Source of the DNA: Anaerolineaceae bacterium
Lineage (GTDB): Bacteria > Chloroflexota > Anaerolineae > Anaerolineales > Anaerolineaceae
Direction: 5' to 3'
DNA: 11,170 bases
Assembly: GCA_003158355.1 (NCBI GenBank)
Contig: PMIV01000275.1
Coordinates: forward strand, 8,961-20,130
A model generated the notes under the pieces. That model was not told the DNA's origin. It saw only the letters and a list, made by a program, of their open reading frames with translations, and made no database searches. A program made the position numbers and the translations under genes. This document shows, piece after piece, positions 5,071-11,170 of the stretch. Every line of letters starts with the position of its first letter. Within the stretch, counting starts at the first letter, position 1.

Positions 5071-7324
5071 AACCTGGTTTAAACCGGTTTGCTTCCATTA
5101 CATTTGGAAGATTTTCGATCTTTGTCAATACCCTCGAGAGTTGAGAAATATCGGATATTTCTACGATAAGGCTCATGTAAGCTAAATTGTGCGTGACAGT
5201 AAGCTTGATATCTTTCAAGTTGATGTTTTCATCATTTAATAAATTTGAGATATCTCCCATTAATCCCTGACGGTCATAGGCTTTGATCTGGATTTCTACA
5301 GGAAAAGTGTTTTTAGGCTCACCCCAACTCACTTTTACGATCCGTTCACGGTCTTTCATTCGCAAAATGTTGGGGCAATCACGGCGATGAATGGTGGCAC
5401 CGCGTCCGCGGGTGATATAACCGACGATCTCATCACCGGGAGCAGGTTTACAACATTTGGCATAAACGGTAAGAATATTCTTCAACCCCAATACCGCGAC
5501 TGCGTTTTTACCAGCCTCTTTGGGTTGGATTGTTGGACGTAAATTCAGGAAGTTGGTATCGTTCTTTTCTTCTTCAGAAAGGGAGTTGATGATGTGATTG
5601 AGAGAGACATCGCCACAACCGATCCCCACGTAAAGATCATCCAGGTTGTGATATTCCAATGTGCGGGCCAGGGTATCCAGATTCATTTCGGTCAACCCCA
5701 AACGGCGCATTTCACGTTCCAGAATGGCTTTCCCCTGGATTAAATTTTGTTCGCGGTTCTGGCGTTTGAACCAGGCTTTGATCTTAGAGCGGGCTCGTTG
5801 AGTGTGGACCATCCCCAGGTTCGGATTTAACCAGTCACGTGAAGGTCCACCTTGCTTGGCAGCCAGAATCTCGACCTGGTCACCGGTTTTTAGGGCATAG
5901 TCGAGTGTTACCAGTTTGCCATTGATCTTGGCACCGCGGCAGCGGTTACCGACCTCAGTATGTAAATGATAAGCAAAATCAATTGGGGTAGAGCCGGCGG
6001 GCAGATCGATGATATCTCCGCGCGGGGTGAAAACATAGACCCGGTCTTGAAAGACATCTGTTTTCATGCCGTCAACAAACTCATTGGCGTCGCCGACTTC
6101 CTGCCGCCAATCCATCAACTTTTTCAGCCAGTTGATGCGCTGTTCATATTGTTCATCGTGCGGATTATTCTTCTCTTTGTAGCGCCAATGAGCCGCGATA
6201 CCATATTCGGCGTTCTGATTCATTTCCGGCGTGCGGATCTGAACTTCGAGCGGTTTCCCATCATCATAAATAATGGCGGTATGCAGAGATTGGTAAAAAT
6301 TATCTTTTGGGGCAGCGATGTAATCATCGAATTCATTCGGGATGGGACGCCAGTGGGTGTGAATGATGCCCAACGCGGCATAACAAGAAGGAATATCCGG
6401 GACGATTAGGCGTACGCCACGCAGATCGCGTACATTCTCGAAAGCTTTATCTTTTTCGACCATTTTGCGATAAATGGAATAGATATGCTTGCTGCGTCCG
6501 CTGATCTCTACACTGATGCCGGCTTCTTCGATCAAATTTTGCAATAATTCAGTGATCGCCTTCATTTGTTGTTCGCGTTCCAGCCGGGTTTCTGCCAAAT
6601 TTTGGGCGATCTCTTTATATTTTTCAGGGTTGGTGTAACGGAAGCCCAGGTCTTCCAATTCCCATTTAAGCTGCCAGATACCCAGCCGATTGGCTAGAGG
6701 GGCAAAAATATCCAAGGTCTCTTGAGCAATGCGGCGCCGCTTGGCTTCGGGCATGTATCCAAGCGTACGCATGTTATGCAGGCGGTCAGCCAGTTTGATC
6801 AAAATGACACGAATATCTTCACCCATAGCCAAAAAGGTTTTTCGCAAAGTTTCGTTGGCTAAGTCTCGACGGCGATCTTTAATATCTGGTTCTTCCGCAA
6901 CAAGCTCTTCTAAAGCATCAGCTTTAGCGTTATCGGCGCTATTTTCTATCCCCTCGGCATGTTGATCAGCTCGAGAAACACGAGGTAAGTTCGATAATTT
7001 GGTAACACCATCAACCAATTGGGCTATTTCATCCCCAAATTCCCGGCTTAGATCGTTTAGGGTAATGGGGGTGTCTTCAACGGTATCGTGCAGCAGACCG
7101 GCAGCAACAACAGCAGGTTGTACGCGCATTTCGGCCAGGATAATAGCAACTGCCACACAATGGGTAATATAAGGTTCACCAGAGGCACGTTTTTGTTCTT
7201 TGTGAGCTTCTTCTGCATATCGGTAAGCGTGCATGATCATCTCTCGGTCCACAACGGAATAACTTTCCGGGAGAGTTTCGACTAAATTTTCAAGTAGAGG
7301 AGCAAGTTTTTCAGTACTGACCAT
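5069..7324 (-). CDS. rel: RelA/SpoT-family (p)ppGpp synthetase/hydrolase (Rsh)
   Basis: A 751-residue, full-length stringent-response enzyme that makes and, if bifunctional, degrades (p)ppGpp. Domains in order: HD hydrolase about 25-190 (His55, HDTVED at 79-84, LADRLHNMRTL at 179-189); synthetase about 275-385 (GRSKH, Asp300, YQSLHT, Glu360 in EVQIRT, AEYGIAAHWRYKE); TGS about 426-488; helical region; Cys-containing region with CCKPAPGD at 624-631 and HRRDCPN; ACT domain about 675-748. Two oddities are visible. The synthetase loop reads EFDD (331-334), the form typical of synthetase-only RelA, although the hydrolase signature is intact. The HD domain also carries an acidic insertion at about 115-155. 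ATG 7324 has no recognisable Shine-Dalgarno, but no better start exists nearby. The HAD gene ends 89 bp upstream on the same strand. Confidence 0.95.
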   Translation of the reverse strand: MVSTEKLAPLLENLVETLPESYSVVDREMIMHAYRYAEEAHKEQKRASGEPYITHCVAVAIILAEMRVQPAVVAAGLLHDTVEDTPITLNDLSREFGDEIAQLVDGVTKLSNLPRVSRADQHAEGIENSADNAKADALEELVAEEPDIKDRRRDLANETLRKTFLAMGEDIRVILIKLADRLHNMRTLGYMPEAKRRRIAQETLDIFAPLANRLGIWQLKWELEDLGFRYTNPEKYKEIAQNLAETRLEREQQMKAITELLQNLIEEAGISVEISGRSKHIYSIYRKMVEKDKAFENVRDLRGVRLIVPDIPSCYAALGIIHTHWRPIPNEFDDYIAAPKDNFYQSLHTAIIYDDGKPLEVQIRTPEMNQNAEYGIAAHWRYKEKNNPHDEQYEQRINWLKKLMDWRQEVGDANEFVDGMKTDVFQDRVYVFTPRGDIIDLPAGSTPIDFAYHLHTEVGNRCRGAKINGKLVTLDYALKTGDQVEILAAKQGGPSRDWLNPNLGMVHTQRARSKIKAWFKRQNREQNLIQGKAILEREMRRLGLTEMNLDTLARTLEYHNLDDLYVGIGCGDVSLNHIINSLSEEEKNDTNFLNLRPTIQPKEAGKNAVAVLGLKNILTVYAKCCKPAPGDEIVGYITRGRGATIHRRDCPNILRMKDRERIVKVSWGEPKNTFPVEIQIKAYDRQGLMGDISNLLNDENINLKDIKLTVTHNLAYMSLIVEISDISQLSRVLTKIENLPNVMEANRFKPG

Positions 7325-7366
7325 ATTTGATTATCTGATTTTAGCCATTCTAGCTTAATTTTATTA

Positions 7367-7372
7367 ATTATA
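7367..7372 (-). promoter_or_regulatory. Candidate -10 box upstream of rel
   Basis: A perfect TATAAT lies on the minus strand in the gap between the HAD gene and rel and predicts a leader of about 35 nt. No good -35 is present. Directly upstream, the 8-bp direct repeat TCTTCGCT (7373-7380 and 7396-7403) occupies the -35 region. Confidence 0.4.
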
Positions 7373-7403
7373 AGCGAAGATGATTTATTGATCGGAGCGA
7401 AGA
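7373..7403. repeat. 8-bp direct repeat in the rel promoter region
   Basis: AGCGAAGA (plus strand) occurs at 7373-7380 and 7396-7403, 23 bp apart, roughly two helical turns. The copies lie just upstream of the rel TATAAT and reach close to the HAD stop. They could be a regulator's paired sites or chance. Confidence 0.4.
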
Positions 7404-7413
7404 GGTGATCTTA

Positions 7414-8076
7414 TTATTCTAATTTATAGAGATCATCGATGGATAGTTGTTCAAATGAGTCAACGATTTTGTCTGCGATACTTAAATCTGTATGGCGGGT
7501 GATCTGATTTGGGACGGCAACACTGTAAAGGCCGGCCGCTTTAGCAGCTTTAAGCCCATTTAGAGAGTCTTCAAAAGCGATTGTTGTGAGTGGAGAAATT
7601 CCCAGTTTTTGCACGGCCAGTTGATAAACTGCCGGATGCGGCTTGATAAATTCAACATCGCGTCTGGTAAGAATCTTTTGGAAATAAGTTGAAAGGTTAT
7701 GCTGTTCCAGAAATGGGTCAACCCACTCGCTGATAGATCCAGAAGCGATCGCCATGATAATTCCGCGGTCATAAGCCTGATGAATAAATGATTCTACACC
7801 AGGCAACAGGGGTTGGCGTCTGATCATTTCGGTAGACTTCTCAATCTCCCATGCAGTGATTTCTTCCCGGCTGAGGCGGCCGTGTGTCCGTTCGCTTAGA
7901 TCTTGTGCAGGATCATAACTGGCAGCACGTGTATCGGTGCCAATGATCTTTAAATAGGCTTCCAGGGTGAACGAAAAACCATTTTCTGTGAATATTTCTT
8001 GCCAGGCGTTAAAGCGGGGCATCTCTGTATCGATAATCAATCCATCAAAATCAAAAATAAAACCGGTAATTGTCAT
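7414..8076 (-). CDS. HAD-superfamily hydrolase, beta-phosphoglucomutase/sugar-phosphatase-like
   Basis: A 220-residue protein with all four HAD motifs: DFDGLIIDTE with nucleophile Asp9 and acid/base Asp11; Ser112 in IASGS; Lys145 in FIKPHP; and acidic Glu169-Asp170 in FEDSLNG. A helical cap lies between motifs I and II (about residues 17-90). The motif I and IV wording is typical of the subfamily that includes beta-phosphoglucomutase and small sugar-phosphate or phosphoglycolate phosphatases; the substrate cannot be fixed from sequence. ATG 8076 is preceded by AGGA at 6 nt. The gene is transcribed away from pfkA and towards rel, leaving 89 bp before rel. A TATAAT box at 8105-8110 could be its promoter, with a poor -35. 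Confidence 0.9.
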   Translation of the reverse strand: MTITGFIFDFDGLIIDTEMPRFNAWQEIFTENGFSFTLEAYLKIIGTDTRAASYDPAQDLSERTHGRLSREEITAWEIEKSTEMIRRQPLLPGVESFIHQAYDRGIIMAIASGSISEWVDPFLEQHNLSTYFQKILTRRDVEFIKPHPAVYQLAVQKLGISPLTTIAFEDSLNGLKAAKAAGLYSVAVPNQITRHTDLSIADKIVDSFEQLSIDDLYKLE

Positions 8077-8104
8077 TGAATTCCTGTAAATGGTGAATAA
8101 GTAG

Positions 8105-8110
8105 ATTATA
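8105..8110 (-). promoter_or_regulatory. Candidate -10 box of the HAD gene
   Basis: A perfect TATAAT lies 28 nt upstream of the ATG on the minus strand. The 17-bp position holds AGTAAT, a poor -35. A TTGATA further up (8145-8150) is spaced 19 bp from an alternative TAGAAT (8120-8125). Confidence 0.35.
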
Positions 8111-8281
8111 TAAGCGTGTATTCTATCATTACTGAGAATAAATTTATCAAAATAGATAAATGTATTTGGGACTCGCTCTTTGGAATGTGCAAACGATTGG
8201 GTTGGTCAAATTTCAAGCAGACGCGCTGGCCGATGTTTCCAATTTAATTTTTATTGTAAGAATATTTTATTAAATGAATCG

Positions 8282-8290
8282 TGATAAAAT
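8282..8290 (+). promoter_or_regulatory. Candidate extended -10 promoter of pfkA
   Basis: TGA-TAAAAT is an extended -10 predicting a start near 8297 and a short leader. No good -35 lies 17 bp upstream. The ribosome site AAGAGGA (8314-8320) lies just before ATG 8324. Confidence 0.5.
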
Positions 8291-8323
8291 ATTTCATACT
8301 ATCGAGTAAGGTAAAGAGGAATT

Positions 8324-9292
8324 ATGAAAAGAATTGCGGTTTTAACCAGCGGGGGTGATGCTCCCGGAATGAATGCAGCCATTCGATCTGTTGTTCGAAC
8401 AGGTGTTGCTAATGATATGGAAGTATATGGGGTAAAGGGTGGGTATGAAGGTTTGATCAACGGAATATTCGTTCCCTTAGGCACCAGGGATGTTGGTGGA
8501 ATCTTACAACGCGGCGGCACAATATTAGGCAGCGCACGCTGCCCTGAATTTAAAACTGAAGCAGGACAATTAAAAGCTTTGCGTCAGTTGAATGGTGCCG
8601 GAATTGAAGGGCTGATTGTCATTGGTGGCAATGGTTCCCAAACTGGAAACTGCGCTTTACATAAGCTGGGTTTCCCAGTGGCAGGTGTTGCTTCGACAAT
8701 TGATAACGATCTTATTGGATCAGATACGACAATTGGTGTAGACACTGCACTGAATATTGCGCTCGAAGCGATTGATCGTTTGAAAACAACTGCTTCTTCT
8801 CACCAACGCGCATTCCTCATCGAAGTTATGGGCCGTAATTGCGGTTACCTGGCTTTGATGGCTGCCATTGCCGGGGGTGCCGAATATGTAGTTTTACCGG
8901 AAGTGGAGACAGACCCCGAGAACATTGCCAAAACCTTGAATTCAGCATATGAACGCGGGAAGTCACATGCTATTATTGTTGTGGCCGAAGGAGCAAAATA
9001 TAATGCCAATGCTCTGGATGCCTATTTTACAGAACATCGGGAACGGTTGGGTTTTGATCTTCGGGTGACCATTATCGGTCATGTCCAACGCGGAGGTACT
9101 CCGAGCGCGGTTGATCGTATTCTCGGCAGCCGTTTGGGGGCAGGCGCTGTGCAGGAATTGGTGAAAGGTAATTACGGAGTTTTGGTGGGAGTGATCAAGG
9201 GCGATATTGCCGTCACACCTTTGGAAGATGTGGTGGGACATCCGAAGGCACTGGATATGTCCTATTTTGATCTTGCCAGGTTGCTTGACTAA
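8324..9292 (+). CDS. pfkA: 6-phosphofructokinase, bacterial PfkA type
   Basis: A 322-residue enzyme, close to the standard 320, that phosphorylates fructose 6-phosphate to the 1,6-bisphosphate in glycolysis. The N-terminus LTSGGDAPGMNAAIRSVVR holds the nucleotide-binding Gly-Gly and effector-type Arg21 and Arg25. TIDNDL (125-130) supplies the catalytic Asp127 and Asp129; SSHQR (Arg162), EVMGR (167-171), AEGA (Glu222) and HVQRGG (His253, Arg256) line the sugar-phosphate site. The phosphate-donor motif reads GGNGS (101-105). Gly104 fits an ATP-type enzyme (pyrophosphate enzymes have Asp there), but Asn103 replaces the Asp normally involved in magnesium binding, and Ser124 replaces Gly or Lys. 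Donor preference is therefore open. It is a single-gene unit with an extended -10 upstream and a strong terminator immediately after its TAA. Confidence 0.95.
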   Translation: MKRIAVLTSGGDAPGMNAAIRSVVRTGVANDMEVYGVKGGYEGLINGIFVPLGTRDVGGILQRGGTILGSARCPEFKTEAGQLKALRQLNGAGIEGLIVIGGNGSQTGNCALHKLGFPVAGVASTIDNDLIGSDTTIGVDTALNIALEAIDRLKTTASSHQRAFLIEVMGRNCGYLALMAAIAGGAEYVVLPEVETDPENIAKTLNSAYERGKSHAIIVVAEGAKYNANALDAYFTEHRERLGFDLRVTIIGHVQRGGTPSAVDRILGSRLGAGAVQELVKGNYGVLVGVIKGDIAVTPLEDVVGHPKALDMSYFDLARLLD

Positions 9293-9293
9293 C

Positions 9294-9328
9294 AAAAAAT
9301 TCGGAGAGAATAACTCTCCGAATTTTTT
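9294..9328. terminator. Bidirectional terminator between convergent pfkA and prfB
   Basis: AAAAAATTCGGAGAG and its complement form a perfect 15-bp stem over a 5-nt loop (9309-9313). The T-run serves pfkA on the plus strand, and the complementary A-run gives a T-run for prfB on the minus strand. It begins 1 nt after the pfkA stop and ends 2 nt from the prfB stop codon. Confidence 0.93.
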
Positions 9329-9330
9329 TA

Positions 9331-10414
9331 TCATTTTGCCTGACGTAAATAAGCTTCGATAAAACCATCCAGATCGCCGTCCAACACGGACTGGCTGTTG
9401 CCCACCTCAAATTCAGTGCGGTGGTCTTTTACCATTTGGTAGGGATGAAGCACGTACGAACGAATCTGGCTTCCCCATTCAGCTTTTAAATAGACTCCGC
9501 GCAGGTCTGCCAGGTTCTTGTCGGCTGCCTGTTGGGCGATATCCAGAAGCCGTGATCGCAGCACACGCATTGCGTTTTCACGATTTTGCAGTTGGGACCG
9601 TTCATTCTGGCACGAGACCACCAGCCCGGTGGGTAGGTGAGTGATGCGTATAGCTGTAGAGTTCTTTTGCACATTCTGGCCGCCAGCGCCGGATGATTTA
9701 TAAATATCAATTTTCAAATCCTCAGGATTGATGACTACCATCGGATCTTCCGCTGCAGCTTCGGGTAGGACTTCGACCTGGGCAAAGGAAGTATGACGCC
9801 TGTGGGCGGAGTCGAAGGGAGACAGACGCACCAAACGGTGAACCCCTTTTTCCGCGCGCAGGTAACCATAAGCATAAGGCCCATTGACCGCTATACTAAC
9901 GGTCTTGATGCCGGCCTCTTCCCCTTCGGTAGAATCCAAAATTTCGGTTGAAAAATGACGGTTCTCTGCCCAGCGTAAGTACATGCGCTCGAGCATACCA
10001 GCCCAATCCTGGGCATCGGTGCCGCCTTCGCCAGCGTTGATGGTGAGCAAGGCGTTACCGCGATCATATTTGCCACCCAGGAGAGTAGAAAGCTCCAGTT
10101 TGTGCAATTCAGTTTGAATTGAACTACTCTCAGATACCAGTTCATCTTGTAAAGTTGGGTCTTCCATCTGAGCCAATTCAAGAGTATCCGCAATTTTTTT
10201 TTCCAGAGTGCGCCAGAGAGTAACCTCATCACGCAGGTCAGAAATTTTCTTCATAAGGGATTGGGCTTGCTGGGGATCATTCCATAGGTTGGAATCTTCA
10301 GATTTTTTTTGTAATTCAGCTAAATGGATTTCTTTATTTGAAAGGTCAAAGACGCTCCATGAGCGAATGGATTGTTGATTGGTTGGTTTTGAGAGTGGTG
10401 ACTATATCTTCCAT
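9331..10414 (-). CDS. prfB: Peptide chain release factor 2, made by programmed +1 frameshift
   Basis: RF2 recognises UGA and UAA stop codons and triggers release of the finished protein. The gene is in two frames: 22 codons from ATG 10414 to the CTT at 10349, then an in-frame TGA (10346-10348), then reading shifts by +1 to GAC at 10347 and continues to TGA 9331. The joined product is about 360 residues, near the usual 365; without the shift the apparent ORF starts at an internal ATG (10254) and lacks about 53 residues. The stop-codon selector SPF is at about 198-200 and the catalytic GGQ (in SSGAGGQNVQ) at about 244-246. The first ORF has GAGGA 4 nt upstream and begins 12 bp after ftsY, indicating co-transcription. 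The long main frame shares a terminator with pfkA. Confidence 0.95.
10345..10360 (-). promoter_or_regulatory. Programmed +1 frameshift site of prfB
   Basis: The minus strand reads ATG-GAG-CGT-CTT-TGA-C. This is the RF2 slippery CTT-TGA-C with an internal Shine-Dalgarno-like GGAG three bases upstream of CTT, the same spacing as the well-known E. coli site. Low RF2 lets the ribosome pause on UGA and slip forward, giving autoregulation. Confidence 0.93.
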
Positions 10415-10426
10415 GATTCCTCGCAG

Positions 10427-11170
10427 CTATTGGTTCAAAATACCTTTGACAAATGCTTCACGGTCAAAGGGAGTCAAATCTTCAGGTTTTTCTCCCAGCC
10501 CTGCATAAAAAATAGGCAGGCCGAGTTCTTTTTGAATGGCAAATGCCATACCGCCGTGGGCGGATGAATCGAGTTTTGATAGGATAACGCCGTTGACCTT
10601 TACAGCAGACTGGAAGGCTTTTGCCTGCAGCAAGGCGTTTTGACCGGTAGTAGCATCCAGAACGAGCAAAACAAGATGCGGCGCGCCAGGTAAGGCTTTG
10701 CCTACCACACGGTAAATTTTCTTAAGTTCTTCCATCAAATTGTAGCGGGTATGCAGCCGTCCGGCGGTATCCACAAGGACGATATCAAATTTCCTGGCCA
10801 GGGCGGATTGAATTGCATCAAAAGCCACGGCACCGGGGTCACTGTCGGGTTGTCCGGCAATAATAGCAAGATTCAGGCGGTCAGCCCAGACTTGCAACTG
10901 ATCGATGGCGGCGGCTCGATAAGTGTCGGCAGCGGCTAATAGGACCTTTTTCCCGGAAAGCGAGAAAAGTTTGCCAAGTTTTGCGGCAGTGGTGGTCTTG
11001 CCTGAACCATTTACGCCAACCAGTAAGATCACGGTGGGCTGTTGGGTCAAATCCATTTCAATAGGTGGAGTGAGCCGCGAAAGCAGTTCCTGCTCAATTA
11101 ACTTGAGTAACTCTTCAGATCGGGTCAGACCTTCAGTAATAACACTTTTTTTGAGACTTTCCAAAACGGA
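10427..11170 (-). CDS. ftsY: Signal recognition particle receptor FtsY, N-terminus beyond window edge
   Basis: The open frame enters from the right edge, and the visible 247 codons cover the end of the N domain and the whole GTPase domain. It docks signal recognition particle and ribosome at the membrane for co-translational insertion. The P-loop GVNGSGKTTTAAKL, then DTYRAAAIDQL, VDTAGR, LDATTGQNA, SKLDSSAHGG and GLGEKPEDLTPFD appear in the order and wording of FtsY rather than Ffh; there is no M domain. The guanine-specificity motif is SKLD rather than TKLD, and SSAHGG stands where GTAKGG is common. A TTG at 11164 is in frame, but the sequence before it continues without a stop, so it is not a convincing start. 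The stop at 10427 lies 12 bp before prfB. Confidence 0.95.
   Translation of the reverse strand, partial: SVLESLKKSVITEGLTRSEELLKLIEQELLSRLTPPIEMDLTQQPTVILLVGVNGSGKTTTAAKLGKLFSLSGKKVLLAAADTYRAAAIDQLQVWADRLNLAIIAGQPDSDPGAVAFDAIQSALARKFDIVLVDTAGRLHTRYNLMEELKKIYRVVGKALPGAPHLVLLVLDATTGQNALLQAKAFQSAVKVNGVILSKLDSSAHGGMAFAIQKELGLPIFYAGLGEKPEDLTPFDREAFVKGILNQ

Larger units (their letters stand above)
8077..8323. other. Divergent intergenic region between the HAD gene and pfkA
   Basis: This 247-bp AT-rich region has no coding frame. Towards the HAD gene it holds TATAAT (8105-8110, minus). It also contains the dyad ATTTATC-6 nt-GATAAAT (8142-8161) and a LacI/CcpA-operator-like string TGCAAACGATTGGG (8188-8201). 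Towards pfkA it holds an extended -10 (8282-8290, plus) and the Shine-Dalgarno. I see no RNA gene. Confidence 0.6.

Noticed and set aside
6729..6965. Plus-strand open frame opposite the Rsh HD domain
   Set aside because: Arg/Ser-rich shadow of strongly conserved minus-strand coding sequence.
10248..10254. ATG 10254 as the prfB start
   Set aside because: In-frame RF2-like sequence (ELQKKSEDSNLWNDPQQAQS) continues upstream to a canonical frameshift site, so the gene begins at 10414.
11162..11164. TTG 11164 as the ftsY start
   Set aside because: The frame is open to the window edge, and the N domain of FtsY is mostly missing, so the gene continues outside.

Overview
This is a chromosomal housekeeping region with no sign of phage, insertion sequence, CRISPR array or integron. 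Base composition is moderate and even, and almost every gene lies on the minus strand. Gene content suggests an anaerobic, single-membrane bacterium, most likely Chloroflexota (Anaerolineae-like). The pointers are a membrane-anchored parvulin foldase with a long Thr/Pro-rich linker, a single-domain VKOR, a DUF1540-like Cys-cluster protein, and adjacent ftsY and prfB. The lineage is inference from gene style, not from a database match.

Layout, left to right. Positions 1-1367 (minus) hold a 3'-truncated extracytoplasmic peptidyl-prolyl isomerase. It lies downstream of the classic rpsF-ssb-rpsR cluster (1433-2460, minus) and is separated from it by a perfect hairpin. The rpsF leader carries an extended -10 promoter and several inverted repeats, a plausible autoregulatory leader. 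An A-tract-rich stretch and a well-formed promoter then drive a lone plus-strand tRNA-Gln(CTG). Next, all minus, come an MFS transporter, a terminator, a two-gene unit (VKOR followed by a small Cys-cluster/acidic-tail protein), a long RelA/SpoT (p)ppGpp enzyme and a HAD phosphatase/mutase. From a 247-bp divergent region, the plus-strand gene for 6-phosphofructokinase runs towards prfB, and the two converge on a shared 15-bp-stem terminator. The minus strand then carries prfB, read through a programmed +1 frameshift, and the 5'-truncated ftsY.

Functional themes are translation and its quality control (S6, S18, tRNA-Gln, RF2), replication and repair (SSB), membrane targeting and extracytoplasmic folding (FtsY, parvulin, VKOR), the stringent response (Rsh) and glycolysis (PfkA). 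I see no new multi-gene system. The points most worth a second look are residue-level and regulatory. They are an Rsh with a RelA-type EFDD motif plus an intact hydrolase HD signature, a phosphofructokinase with Asn where the Mg-binding Asp is expected, the VKOR/Cys-cluster acidic protein pair, the prfB frameshift that hides the true N-terminus, the structured rpsF leader, and a recurring TGN-TAAAAT promoter element.
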